DNA of 64,000 nt from positions 1-64,000 of the forward strand of contig CAUGOD010000005.1 in the NCBI GenBank assembly GCA_959601025.1, written 5' to 3'. The notes beneath the pieces are model-generated. The model did not search any database. It had not been told where the DNA came from and saw only the letters and a program-made list of their open reading frames with translations. Made by a program: the position numbers and the translations under genes. Shown in pieces: positions 25,393-32,828 of this stretch. The DNA comes from an uncultured Oscillospiraceae bacterium. GTDB taxonomy: Bacteria > Bacillota > Clostridia > Oscillospirales > Acutalibacteraceae. How positions within the stretch are numbered: the stretch's first letter is position 1; each line of letters opens with the position of its first letter.

Positions 25393-25407
25393 AAAATGTG
25401 CTTTAAT
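25379..25407 (+). promoter_or_regulatory. Promoter of the T-box/tyrS unit
   Basis: TTGACA (25379-25384), a 17-base spacer and TTTAAT (25402-25407). The -35 box lies inside the last codons of the preceding gene. Confidence 0.8.
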
Positions 25408-25413
25408 CCCCTA

Positions 25414-25708
25414 TAACAGGCGATGAAGGGAAGAAGTATCCCCGTCCGGACTGCAAAGAGAGCCGCCGGTTTGGTGTAAGGCGGCGTGACGGCGGGAGGA
25501 AATACATTCCGGAGCCGCAGGCTGAAGCGTTTTGTGGGTAGGCCCTGCCGTGTTGCGCACGTTATCGCGCCAAGGCGTTGCTGGACGCCGGAGCGGCCGT
25601 TCATCCGGGCTTAGGATTTCGGGAGCAAACGGCAATAGAGGTGGTACCGCGGATTTGTGTTCGCCCTCTGCATGGGACGTCGTGTCTCCGATGCAGAGGG
25701 CGTTTTTG
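25414..25708 (+). promoter_or_regulatory. T-box riboswitch (tRNA-Tyr sensing) upstream of tyrS
   Basis: The T-box core AGAGGTGGTACCGCGG is at 25637-25652, where uncharged tRNA's CCA end pairs. A terminator with a 12-base-pair stem, CGCCCTCTGCAT (25662-25673) with ATGCAGAGGGCG (25691-25702), and five T follows. A Tyr codon TAC at 25503-25505, followed by A, within GGAGGAAATACATTCC is the likely specifier at the top of stem I. Uncharged tRNA-Tyr is expected to stabilise the antiterminator and allow tyrS transcription. Confidence 0.92.
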
Positions 25709-25798
25709 CTGATTGTTTTCGAGAAATGCGGCTTAAAGCGCGGGAAAATGTTTTTGAAAACCTTCAAAGCGGTATCAATGGAAAGGGAGAGAAAAAAT

Positions 25799-27028
25799 AT
25801 GACTTTGTATGACGAGCTGAAAGCGCGGGGAATTATCGCGCAGACGACGGACGAGAAAGAGGTCAGTCGGCTGATCAACAATGGAGAAGCTACCTTTTAT
25901 ATCGGCTTCGATTGTACGGCCGACAGCCTGACCGCTGGGCATTTCATGGCCCTGACCCTGATGAAGCGTCTTCAGGCGGCCGGTAACCGGCCGATCGCTC
26001 TCATCGGCGGCGGCACCACCATGATCGGCGACCCCTCCGGCCGGACTGATATGCGACGGATGCTGGATAAGGAGACCATTGGGCACAACGCCGCCTGCTT
26101 CAAACGGCAGATGGAAAAATTCATCGAGTTTGGCGAGGACAAGGCCCTCATGCTGAATAACGCCGACTGGCTTCTGGAGCTCAACTATGTGGAGCTGCTC
26201 CGGGAGGTTGGGGCCTGCTTCTCCGTGAACAATATGCTCCGGGCCGAATGCTATAAGCAGCGCATGGAAAAGGGCCTTTCCTTCCTGGAATTCAACTACA
26301 TGATCATGCAGTCTTATGATTTTTATCACATGTATAAGCAGTATGGCTGCAATATGCAGTGCGGCGGCAATGACCAGTGGTCCAACATGCTGGGCGGAAC
26401 GGAGCTGATCCGCCGGAAGCTGGGGAAGGACGCTCACTGCCTGACCATTACTCTGCTGACCGATTCCCAGGGCAACAAAATGGGCAAGACGGCCGGTAAT
26501 GCCGTCTGGCTGGATCCGGCCAAGACCAGCCCGTACGAGTTCTTCCAGTACTGGCGGAATGTGGACGACGCCGATGTGATCAAGTGCATGAAGCTGCTTA
26601 CCTTTGTTCCGCTTGAAGAGATCGAGGAACTGGCCAGAGCCGAAGGCAGCGCGATCAACGCGGTCAAGGAACGGCTGGCCTACGAGATCACTCAGCTGGT
26701 CCATGGACAGGAGGAGGCCGCTAAAGCAATGGAGGCTGCACGCTCCGTCTTTGGCGCGGGCGCGGCAAGCGCCAGCATGCCCTCCACCGAGTTGACCGCA
26801 GCGGATTTTACCGATGGGCAGATTTCCGCCATCGACCTGCTGATTAAGACGAAGCTGGTTTCCTCCCGCGGCGAAGCCCGCCGCCTGATCGAGCAGGGCG
26901 GCCTGGCAATCGACGACGAAAAGGTAGGGGACATCGGCCGGCTGATTCCGGAGTCCGCTTTTGAAAAGGGCTATATTGTTATCAAAAAAGGGAAAAAGGT
27001 CTTCCATAAAGCGGCCTTTACCCGGTAA
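25799..27028 (+). CDS. tyrS: Tyrosyl-tRNA synthetase
   Basis: A 409-residue class I synthetase that charges tRNA-Tyr. FYIGFDCTADSLTAGHFMAL holds the HIGH-equivalent motif, and NKMGKTAGNAVWL the KMSKS-equivalent. MQCGGNDQWSNMLGG is the tyrosine-binding block. An S4 domain at the C-terminus (about 345-409: LVSSRGEARRLIEQGGLAI) contacts the tRNA. The ATG at 25799 has GGGAG ten bases upstream; an in-frame ATG at 25778 lacks a site. Expression is controlled by the T-box leader, and a terminator closes the unit at 27040-27069. Confidence 0.97.
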   Translation: MTLYDELKARGIIAQTTDEKEVSRLINNGEATFYIGFDCTADSLTAGHFMALTLMKRLQAAGNRPIALIGGGTTMIGDPSGRTDMRRMLDKETIGHNAACFKRQMEKFIEFGEDKALMLNNADWLLELNYVELLREVGACFSVNNMLRAECYKQRMEKGLSFLEFNYMIMQSYDFYHMYKQYGCNMQCGGNDQWSNMLGGTELIRRKLGKDAHCLTITLLTDSQGNKMGKTAGNAVWLDPAKTSPYEFFQYWRNVDDADVIKCMKLLTFVPLEEIEELARAEGSAINAVKERLAYEITQLVHGQEEAAKAMEAARSVFGAGAASASMPSTELTAADFTDGQISAIDLLIKTKLVSSRGEARRLIEQGGLAIDDEKVGDIGRLIPESAFEKGYIVIKKGKKVFHKAAFTR

Positions 27029-27039
27029 ATTCCACGCTG

Positions 27040-27069
27040 AAAAGCCTCCGGAGCATTCCGGAGGCTTTT
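27040..27069 (+). terminator. Terminator after tyrS
   Basis: AAAAGCCTCCGGA pairs with its complement TCCGGAGGCTTTT around a short loop; the distal arm ends in four T. Confidence 0.85.
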
Positions 27070-27207
27070 GCCGTCCTACTGCGGTTTCTTCGGCCGGTCA
27101 GGAGAACATCGAATTTCCGAAGAAACTATTTGAAAAAAGCCTCTTCCTTTTCACGCTGTAATGTGCTAAAATAAAGAAAACAACATTTACCGGGGGGAAA
27201 AGGCAGT

Positions 27208-27522
27208 ATGAACAGCAAGATTAAGGACGAAAACGCCGATTTTCTCTTTCAGGCGATATTGGAGCTGCATTCCATCGAAGAATGCTATCAGTTCTTCGAG
27301 GATCTCTGCACAGTATCCGAGATCAAGGCCATGTCGCAGCGGATCGTTGTGGCGAAGATGCTCAGCGATAAACGGGTGTACAGCGATATCGTCGCGGCGA
27401 CCGGGGCTTCCACCGCAACGATCAGCCGGGTCAACCGTTCGCTGATCTACGGCTGCGACGCTTATGACATGGTGTTTTCCCGGATGGAGGAAAAGGCCGC
27501 AAAGGAAAAAAAGGCGAAGTAA
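27208..27522 (+). CDS. YerC/TrpR-like transcriptional regulator
   Basis: A 104-residue helical protein of the YerC/YecD subgroup of the TrpR superfamily. The characteristic order is seen: FFEDLCTVSEIKAMSQRIVV, then the helix-turn-helix IVAATGASTATISRVNRSL, ending GCDAYDMVF. A Lys-rich tail follows (residues 93-104). Members are DNA-binding proteins of unknown regulon; TrpR itself binds tryptophan, but nothing shows that this one does. The start has GGGGGAAAAGG upstream. The methyltransferase gene follows 30 bases later, so they may be co-transcribed. Confidence 0.88.
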   Translation: MNSKIKDENADFLFQAILELHSIEECYQFFEDLCTVSEIKAMSQRIVVAKMLSDKRVYSDIVAATGASTATISRVNRSLIYGCDAYDMVFSRMEEKAAKEKKAK

Positions 27523-27551
27523 AGCGTTCTTTTGCGAAAGGAGCGGTTTTT

Positions 27552-28331
27552 CTGGGCGGGTATAGCGGAAGTGGATATGGTTTATTTTCCTCCTTTTACG
27601 ACCGGTTGATGAGCGACGTGGATTATAAAGGCCGCGCCGCTTATTTACTGTCCCTTTTCGCCCGGTTCCGGCCGGAAAAGCTCCCGGAAACCCTGCTCGA
27701 TCTCGCCTGTGGATCGGGCGGACTGAGTCTTCCGCTTGCAGTAAAGGGAATCGATGTGATCGGGGTGGATGCTTCGGACGGGATGCTGGCAAGGGCGAGG
27801 GAAAAAGCGGACCGGGCCGGGCTGTCTCTTCTGCTGCTTTGTCAGGATATGCGGGAGCTTGATCTCTATGGAACGGTGGACGGCGCAGTCTGTGCGCTGG
27901 ATGGTCTGAACCATCTCTGCCGGACGGGCGATCTGGCTGAGGTGTTCCGCCGCCTCCGCCTGTTCATTGAGCCGGGCGGGCTGTTTGTGTTCGACGTCAA
28001 TACCCCCTATAAACACCGGGAGGTACTGGGCGACAACGCCTTCGTTTTTGAGGAGGAGGATTTCCTTTGTGTCTGGCGTAATCGGTTGGTTGAGCGCACC
28101 TGCGAGGTGGACATGCAGCTCGATTTCTTTGTGGCGGAGGATGAGGATGGCGGCCTCTGCCGCCGTTTTACCGATGCGGTAAGGGAGCGGGCCTATACGG
28201 AACGTACTCTTCGCCGCCTGCTGGACGGCGCGGGTTTTGATACGCTGGCTGTGTTTGGGGATATGACCATGGATGCCCTGCCGGTCGATGGGGAGCGCGC
28301 TGTTTACGTCACGAGAAGGCGGGCGGAATAA
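27552..28331 (+). CDS. Class I SAM-dependent methyltransferase, apparent CTG start
   Basis: A protein of about 259 residues. SAM-binding motif I is LLDLACGSGGLSLPLA, followed by VIGVDASDGMLARAREKA (motif II) and LCQDMRELDL. Relatives begin near a Y-G-x-F-x-x-x-Y-D-x-L-M-x-D-V-D-Y pattern, and this pattern (GYGLFSSFYDRLMSDVDY) is fully encoded here but starts upstream of the first ATG/GTG/TTG in frame (27606). The only plausible initiation site is a CTG at 27552, exactly eight bases after AAAGGAG. A nearby GTG/ATG (27571/27577) lies in another frame and soon hits a stop. Either CTG is used, or the start was lost or frameshifted. The substrate is unknown. Confidence 0.75.
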   Translation: MGGYSGSGYGLFSSFYDRLMSDVDYKGRAAYLLSLFARFRPEKLPETLLDLACGSGGLSLPLAVKGIDVIGVDASDGMLARAREKADRAGLSLLLLCQDMRELDLYGTVDGAVCALDGLNHLCRTGDLAEVFRRLRLFIEPGGLFVFDVNTPYKHREVLGDNAFVFEEEDFLCVWRNRLVERTCEVDMQLDFFVAEDEDGGLCRRFTDAVRERAYTERTLRRLLDGAGFDTLAVFGDMTMDALPVDGERAVYVTRRRAE

Positions 28332-28476
28332 ATTGTTTTGCGAGGAGCATGTAGCGTCAAAAATACGATGCTTCCGCCTTATCATGGTGGAATTTGATCC
28401 TTTGCCGCAAAAGCGCGGCGGCAATTTCGACCGTTAGCCGAAACCGCCTCAAATTCAACAAGGAATGGAGATTTTT

Positions 28477-29370
28477 ATGAGTAAAGCGATCCGATGCATT
28501 ACCAGCGACGCCACGGTAATGGCCATGGTGCTGGATTCCACCGATATCGTTGCCAAAGCGGAACAGATTCATAAGACCTCCGCCGTTATCACAGCGGGGT
28601 TGGGGCGTTTGCTGACCGCCGGTTCCATGATGGGGATACTGCTGAAGGGGAAGGACGATACGCTGACCCTGAAGCTCAACGGCGGCGGCCCCTCCGGTAC
28701 GGTGATGGCGGTATCCGACAGCGAGGGAAACGTGCGGGGCTACGCGGCGAATCCCGTGGTGGAAATTCCGCTGAAGCCGAATGGAAAGCTGGACGTCAGC
28801 GGCGCTGTAGGGACCGAGGGGATGCTGTACGTTATGAGGGATACCGGCGGCTCGGAACCCTATATCGGCTGTACGCCGATCGTTTCGGGGGAAATTGCCG
28901 AGGACATTACCAGCTATTACGCGGTGAGCGAGCAGGTGCCGACCGTCTGCGCCCTGGGCGTACTGGTCAATCCGGATTTGACCGTCCGCGCGGCGGGCGG
29001 GCTGCTGCTCCAGCTGCTGCCCTTCTGCCCGGAGGATATCATTGATCGGGTGGAAAAAAACGTCGCCGCCTTGGAGCCGATGACGGTCATGCTGGACAAT
29101 GGGCTGACGCCGGAGGAAATCTGCGCCCGGGCCCTGGATGGCTTCGCCTATGAACTTCTGGACGAATACGCGCCGTCGTATCGCTGCAGTTGCTCCCGTG
29201 ACCGAGTGGCCCGCGCGTTCTCTGCCATGAAGCCGGAGGAGCTGCTGTCTCTTCCGGATGAAAACGGCAGGGTGGAGGCCGCTTGTCAATTCTGCGACAA
29301 GGTGTACACCTTTACTGCTGCGGAGTTGGAGGCGATCGCGGCGAAGACAGCGGCGAAAAGTGAGCGTTGA
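28477..29370 (+). CDS. hslO: Redox-regulated holdase chaperone Hsp33
   Basis: A 297-residue Hsp33. The N-terminal substrate-binding domain includes ITAGLGRLLTAGSMMG and GPSGTVMAVSDSEGNVRGYA. The C-terminal redox switch has the four zinc-binding cysteines as CSCS (residues about 236-239) and CQFC (about 270-273). Oxidation releases zinc and activates the chaperone against aggregation. The start at 28477 has GGAG six bases upstream. It is monocistronic. About 130 bases upstream hold no recognisable signal, and the gene is followed by the tRNA cluster. Confidence 0.96.
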   Translation: MSKAIRCITSDATVMAMVLDSTDIVAKAEQIHKTSAVITAGLGRLLTAGSMMGILLKGKDDTLTLKLNGGGPSGTVMAVSDSEGNVRGYAANPVVEIPLKPNGKLDVSGAVGTEGMLYVMRDTGGSEPYIGCTPIVSGEIAEDITSYYAVSEQVPTVCALGVLVNPDLTVRAAGGLLLQLLPFCPEDIIDRVEKNVAALEPMTVMLDNGLTPEEICARALDGFAYELLDEYAPSYRCSCSRDRVARAFSAMKPEELLSLPDENGRVEAACQFCDKVYTFTAAELEAIAAKTAAKSER

Positions 29371-29530
29371 AGCATTCATGACGGCGGCAGATATCGTGGA
29401 AGCGTCCGTTCCACGGCGTCCGGCATCCGATCGGACAGGAATATAAATAGGGAAAAGACGGAAGAATTTCCCCAATGGAGGGGAACGGCTTGGAAATTAT
29501 CACGAATTTACTTTTTTTGAAGGTTTGATA

Positions 29531-29559
29531 TTGACATCCTTTGTCGGATATAGTATGAT
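29531..29559 (+). promoter_or_regulatory. Promoter of the tRNA-Val/Asp/Phe cluster
   Basis: TTGACA (29531-29536), a 17-base spacer and TATGAT (29554-29559), about 78 bases upstream of tRNA-Val. Confidence 0.85.
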
Positions 29560-29582
29560 ATACAGCGTCGCCGGAAACGAGT

Positions 29583-29624
29583 CATCGTTCCGTTGAGCCA
29601 TCGTTCCGACGGGTCGTCGTTCCG
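29583..29624 (+). repeat. Three short tandem repeats in the tRNA leader
   Basis: CATCGTTCCG occurs at 29583-29592 and 29599-29608, and as CGTCGTTCCG at 29615-29624, with a 16-base period. The block lies between the promoter and the mature tRNA-Val and would be part of the precursor. Confidence 0.6.
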
Positions 29625-29636
29625 AGCGGACAAATC

Positions 29637-29712
29637 GGGAGCATAGCTCAGCTGGGAGAGCACCTGCCTTACAAGCAGGGGGTCACAGGTTCGAGCCCTG
29701 TTGTTCCCACCA
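29637..29712 (+). tRNA. tRNA-Val (anticodon TAC)
   Basis: A 76-base cloverleaf with the acceptor GGGAGCA/TGTTCCC, a D arm GCTCAGCTGGGAGAGC, an anticodon arm CCTGC-CTTACAA-GCAGG with TAC, a T arm with GGTTCGAGCC, and an encoded CCA end. Confidence 0.95.
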
Positions 29713-29722
29713 CTTTGGATTT

Positions 29723-29799
29723 GGCCCGGTAGTTCAGCTGGTTAGAACGCTAGCCTGTCACGCTAGAGGTCGACGGTTCGAGCCCGTTCCGGGTCGCCA
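29723..29799 (+). tRNA. tRNA-Asp (anticodon GTC)
   Basis: A 77-base cloverleaf: the acceptor GGCCCGG/CCGGGTC, an anticodon arm CTAGC-CTGTCAC-GCTAG with GTC, a T loop GGTTCGAGCC, a G discriminator and an encoded CCA. Confidence 0.95.
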
Positions 29800-29804
29800 A
29801 ATTT

Positions 29805-29880
29805 GCCTCTGTAGCTCAGTCGGTAGAGCAGTGGACTGAAAATCCACGTGTCACTGGTTCGATTCCGGTCGGAGGCACCA
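29805..29880 (+). tRNA. tRNA-Phe (anticodon GAA)
   Basis: A 76-base cloverleaf: the acceptor GCCTCTG/CGGAGGC, an anticodon arm GTGGA-CTGAAAA-TCCAC with GAA, a T loop GGTTCGATTCC and an encoded CCA. It is the last tRNA of the cluster. Confidence 0.95.
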
Positions 29881-29882
29881 TG

Positions 29883-29913
29883 AAGGGTTGACATTTTTGT
29901 CGACCCTTTTTTG
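29883..29913 (+). terminator. Terminator of the tRNA cluster
   Basis: AAGGGTTGAC pairs with GTCGACCCTT (one wobble) around a T-rich loop and is followed by a T run. Confidence 0.85.
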
Positions 29914-30440
29914 TATTGGTATGGGTTTGCGGGCTTTTTTCGGTGACACCAAAAAACAGAAAACAGCATTAGGGTGAAATAATAATGAAAACTAATGATT
30001 TTATTTTTTGATTTAGGAGTAACGGTATTATTAGCAAGCCGGAATTTGCCGGGTGAGAATTTTATAAATGACATGCGTTATGTCGGGATATCTTTTGAAA
30101 TTTCATGGGAAAATTCTACGCCGGAGATATTATCATTAAAAAAGAACGGGATATGTGTATTGGGCTCGCCTTCGCCTCTTTGTCGCTTCGGCATCGCTTG
30201 CTGCTGCGTTGTTATGTGCTCCGCGAAATCACGCCAAGGCAGATAATAAAGAGAACCAGGATGGTATATTATCCTGCCAGGCAAAAAGAACTTGCTGTTG
30301 CAGTACAAACACTGTGTAACCGCTATTTGGCTCTTTACGAAAGGGACGCCGCTGAAAGTAAAACCCTCAGAATTTGATCAGCAAGGGCATCTTTGATACA
30401 GGCTTATGTTTATTGGGGGAAAACAGACCGCAGTCCACTT
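29914..30440. other. Segment without a convincing gene after the tRNA cluster
   Basis: These 527 bases are A+T-richer than the neighbourhood and contain only short overlapping reading frames on both strands (for example 30105-30377 plus and 30078-30308 minus). None has a good ribosome binding site or a family I recognise. The position directly 3' of a tRNA gene is a common integration target, so this may be a decayed element; I see no integrase and no repeat of the tRNA 3' end. Confidence 0.4.
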
Positions 30441-30470
30441 AAAACAGCCCGGCTTTGGCCGGGCTGTTTC
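30441..30470 (-). terminator. Terminator after rluA (minus), possibly bidirectional
   Basis: AAAACAGCCCGGC and GCCGGGCTGTTTC form a stem of about 12 base pairs with a four-base loop, flanked by A-run and T-run. It lies about 20 bases past the rluA stop. Confidence 0.8.
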
Positions 30471-30491
30471 TATATGCAATCGGCAGACCTC

Positions 30492-31472
30492 TTAATGTCC
30501 GGATCCGATCCCCTTCCAAAATTCCGGCACAAACCAGACATCCTCTAACGCAAATTCCTCTCCCCGAAGGTAGAAAAGCGGATTTTCATCCGCCGCCGCG
30601 TCCTGAAAATCAAAAACCAGGCGGTAGGAACAGAGGGCCTGCTTGTCGTAACCCGTACCTTTATTCAAGGCGTTGGTGCCGTACTTTCCGTCGCCGAGCA
30701 GAGGATGGCCGATGGACGCCAGATGAGCGCGAATCTGATGGGTCCGTCCGGTCAGCAGTTCGATCTCCAGCAGGGAGAATCCGTTTTTTTCCCCCAGAAC
30801 GCGGTACCGTGTGCGGATGGACCGCGTTCCTTCCAGCCTCTTCCGGCGGATAAAAACGCGGTTATTCGCTTCGTCCTTTTCCAGATAGTCCTCCAGCGTG
30901 TCCTCTTTTTTCTCCATATGCCCGTGGACAATACAAAGGTAGAACTTGCGGATTTCCCGTGCGCGCAGCTTTTCGTTCAGGATGCGCAGCGCGGCGGCAT
31001 TTTTCGCGGCAATTACGATCCCACAGGTATTTCGGTCGATTCGGTTGACCAGCGCAGGGGTAAAGCTGTTTTCCTTGCCCGGCGCATATTCGCCCTTTTC
31101 ATATAGATAACGCTGGACCCGGAATATCAGCGTGTCCCGGTATTCCTTGTCGTCCGGATGGACGAGAAGTCCCACTTTTTTATTCAAAAGAAGAAGGTTT
31201 TCGTCTTCATATACGATGTCCAGCTTTTTAGAGGCGCTCATAAATTCCAGGGCGGCCGGGGCTTCGATCAGAAACTCATCCTTGACATACAGGGTGACGA
31301 CGTCCCCCTCCACAAGCCGTGTAGAGTTTTGGCAGCGTTTTCCGTTTATTTTGATATCCTTGGTACGGATACCCTTATACATTATGGAAACCGGCAGATT
31401 GCCAAAGGTTTTTGTCAGGAATTTATCCAGTCGCTGTCCCGCGTCGTTGGCGCGGATGGTAATGGATTTCAT
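30492..31472 (-). CDS. RluA-family 23S rRNA/tRNA pseudouridine synthase
   Basis: A 326-residue protein. Residues 1-80 form an S4-like domain (RANDAGQRLDKFLTKTF, then IRTKDIKINGKRCQNSTRL). The catalytic domain follows with LLNKKVGLLVHPDDKEYRDT, VNRIDRNTCGIVIAAKNAAA (the catalytic Asp in the R-x-D pattern) and LLTGRTHQIRAHLASIGHPL. The exact RNA target (RluC- or RluD-like) cannot be told. The ATG at 31472 is chosen. The reading frame stays open upstream to 31736 because it runs through three structured repeats, whose translation is not conserved protein. The ribosome binding site (GCGGGAC) is weak. The promoter lies in the outermost repeat, at 31770-31797. Confidence 0.92.
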   Translation of the reverse strand: MKSITIRANDAGQRLDKFLTKTFGNLPVSIMYKGIRTKDIKINGKRCQNSTRLVEGDVVTLYVKDEFLIEAPAALEFMSASKKLDIVYEDENLLLLNKKVGLLVHPDDKEYRDTLIFRVQRYLYEKGEYAPGKENSFTPALVNRIDRNTCGIVIAAKNAAALRILNEKLRAREIRKFYLCIVHGHMEKKEDTLEDYLEKDEANNRVFIRRKRLEGTRSIRTRYRVLGEKNGFSLLEIELLTGRTHQIRAHLASIGHPLLGDGKYGTNALNKGTGYDKQALCSYRLVFDFQDAAADENPLFYLRGEEFALEDVWFVPEFWKGIGSGH

Positions 31473-31504
31473 CGGCGTTGTCCCGCTTTCTGTTTTGTAG
31501 AAGA

Positions 31505-31780
31505 TACCATAGCGCCGCCCGGCCGGATGCTGTGCCGGCGTATGCTGGCGGCGCAATCGAGAAATGCTGTTGCATTTCTCCCAAACGGCAGTATACCATA
31601 GCGCCGCCCGGCCGGATTCTCTGCCAGCCTGTCCCGGCGGCGCAATCGAAAATGCCTGTCGGCATTTTCCCAACGTTGTCATTATACCATAGCGCCGCCC
31701 GGCCGGTTTCTTTGCCGGCCTTTCCCGGCGGCGCAATTGAGAAATGCTTGCGCATTTCTCTCTGCCGACATTATACCATA
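31505..31780 (-). repeat. Three tandem structured repeats (89, 91 and 89 bases) upstream of rluA
   Basis: Units run 31505-31593, 31594-31684 and 31685-31773, with a terminal TACCATA at 31774-31780. Read on the minus strand each unit begins TATGGTATAATG or a variant, has a small stem-loop (GAGAAATGC/GCATTTCTC, GAAAATGCC/GGCATTTTC, GAGAAATGC/GCATTTCTC), then ATTGCGCCGCC...GGGCGGCGC, a larger GC-rich stem-loop. The small stems differ in sequence but remain paired. The same family occurs at 37529-37688. The array forms the leader of rluA. Confidence 0.9.
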
Positions 31781-31797
31781 CTCTTTCGCCTTTTCAA
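31770..31797 (-). promoter_or_regulatory. Promoter of rluA provided partly by the repeat
   Basis: On the minus strand, TTGAAA (31797-31792), a 16-base spacer and TATAAT (31775-31770), with TGG before the -10 box. The -35 box lies outside the repeat and the -10 box inside its first unit. Confidence 0.65.
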
Positions 31798-31819
31798 AAT
31801 TTCATTTTTCTGTTATACT
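31791..31819 (+). promoter_or_regulatory. Promoter of radC
   Basis: TTTTCA (31791-31796), a 17-base spacer and TATACT (31814-31819) with an extended TGT. The -35 box overlaps that of the divergent rluA promoter, so the two may compete. Confidence 0.55.
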
Positions 31820-31863
31820 CTTTCTCATACAGATATACAGCAGCCGGGAAGGGGGAAACGGCG

Positions 31864-32667
31864 GTGGAGACATCAGAAAAAGTGAGGGCAGCCGTGAACG
31901 GCGAAGTAAAGGGAAACAGCCAAACTGGCGCACTGGAGGAGACGGGCGACTCTGGCAAGGCGCAAAAAAATCCGCACGAAGGGCATCGGGAACGGCTGAA
32001 GCAGCGCTTTCTGCGGGATGGTCTCCGTGGATTTGAACCCCATCAGATCCTCGAATTGCTGCTGTTTTTTGGAATTCCCAGACGGGACACCAATGAAACC
32101 GCTCATGCGTTACTGGATGCTTACGGAAATCTTCCCGGCGTGCTAAAAGCGCCTTATGAGGATTTGATCAAAATCAAGGGAATGACCGCCAGTGCCGCTG
32201 TGCTGATCCGGCTGAGCGGCGCGCTGATACGGGAGTACAACGACGGTGAGCTGCCAAAGGATATGATTCTGGATTCGCCGGAAAAAATCGGCGCGTTTAT
32301 TCTGCCGAAATTTTTCGGCGAACAAAACGAGCGGGTGCTGGTAGTCTGCATGGATAACAAGTGCAAAGTCCTGAGCTGTACCTTTGTCTCTGAAGGAAGC
32401 GTTAACGCGACGGAGATCAGCGTCCGTAAGGTACTGGAGCAGGCGATTATCAGTCATGCGACGGCGGTAGTGCTCGCGCATAATCATCCAAGCGGGTTTG
32501 CTCTGCCCAGCGCGGAGGATCAGGACACGACCCGGACCATTGCGCAGGTGCTCCATGTGGCCGGTATACAACTGGTTGACCATCTCGTGATAGCGGAAGA
32601 CGATTACGTTTCCATGCGCAGCACCCCTACCATGGCGGCATTGTTCCGAATAGGCAATCATAGATAA
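31864..32667 (+). CDS. radC: RadC-family JAB-domain protein
   Basis: A 267-residue RadC. A helix-hairpin-helix region comes first (HEGHRERLKQRFLRDGLRGF, LLFFGIPRRDTNETAHALL, then LIKIKGMTASAAVLI). The JAB/MPN metalloprotease-like domain follows with the metal ligands in VVLAHNHPSGFALPSAED. Its biochemical role remains unsettled despite the old link to DNA repair. I choose GTG at 31864, since AGGGGG lies eight bases upstream and the radC promoter ends at 31819; the frame is open further upstream only because of the promoter and repeat region. The N-terminal 40 residues are polar and unconserved. A terminator follows at 32670-32712. Confidence 0.9.
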   Translation: METSEKVRAAVNGEVKGNSQTGALEETGDSGKAQKNPHEGHRERLKQRFLRDGLRGFEPHQILELLLFFGIPRRDTNETAHALLDAYGNLPGVLKAPYEDLIKIKGMTASAAVLIRLSGALIREYNDGELPKDMILDSPEKIGAFILPKFFGEQNERVLVVCMDNKCKVLSCTFVSEGSVNATEISVRKVLEQAIISHATAVVLAHNHPSGFALPSAEDQDTTRTIAQVLHVAGIQLVDHLVIAEDDYVSMRSTPTMAALFRIGNHR

Positions 32668-32669
32668 TG

Positions 32670-32712
32670 AAAAGACTTTCGACGGCATTCCAGGCTTGTC
32701 GAAGGTCTTTTT
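32670..32712 (+). terminator. Terminator after radC
   Basis: AAAGAC.TTCGAC pairs with GTCGAA.GTCTTT, with one mismatched position in the stem, followed by a T run. Confidence 0.75.
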
Positions 32713-32737
32713 TATTTGGTAACAGTTGGAAATTGTG

Positions 32738-32766
32738 TTGCGTTCTGTTGAAAAAGGGACTAAAAT
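32738..32766 (+). promoter_or_regulatory. Promoter of the PHP-UvrD gene
   Basis: TTGCGT (32738-32743), a 17-base spacer and TAAAAT (32761-32766), about 63 bases upstream of the start. Confidence 0.55.
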
Positions 32767-32828
32767 AAAAAATACGCTTTGGATGGATCTAGACGATATC
32801 GAGATAGTCAGGAAATGGAGAACAGGGG

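Noticed and set aside
29763..30074. Open frame on the minus strand with the DRNRTSDTWIFSPLLY stretch
   Set aside because: It is the reverse complement of the tRNA genes; such stretches are a well-known artefact of mis-annotated tRNA clusters.
30105..30377. Plus-strand open frame (90 codons) and a minus-strand frame at 30078-30308
   Set aside because: There is no supporting ribosome binding site or family match; the two overlap each other in a gene-poor segment.
31423..31755. Minus-strand open frames and N-terminal extension of rluA encoding repeated SIAPP/ALWY-like segments
   Set aside because: The peptide pattern repeats because the underlying DNA repeat does; no protein family matches and no start site fits.
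31505..31780. A CRISPR-like array
   Set aside because: Units are 89-91 bases, with no unique spacers between short repeats, and no cas genes lie nearby.
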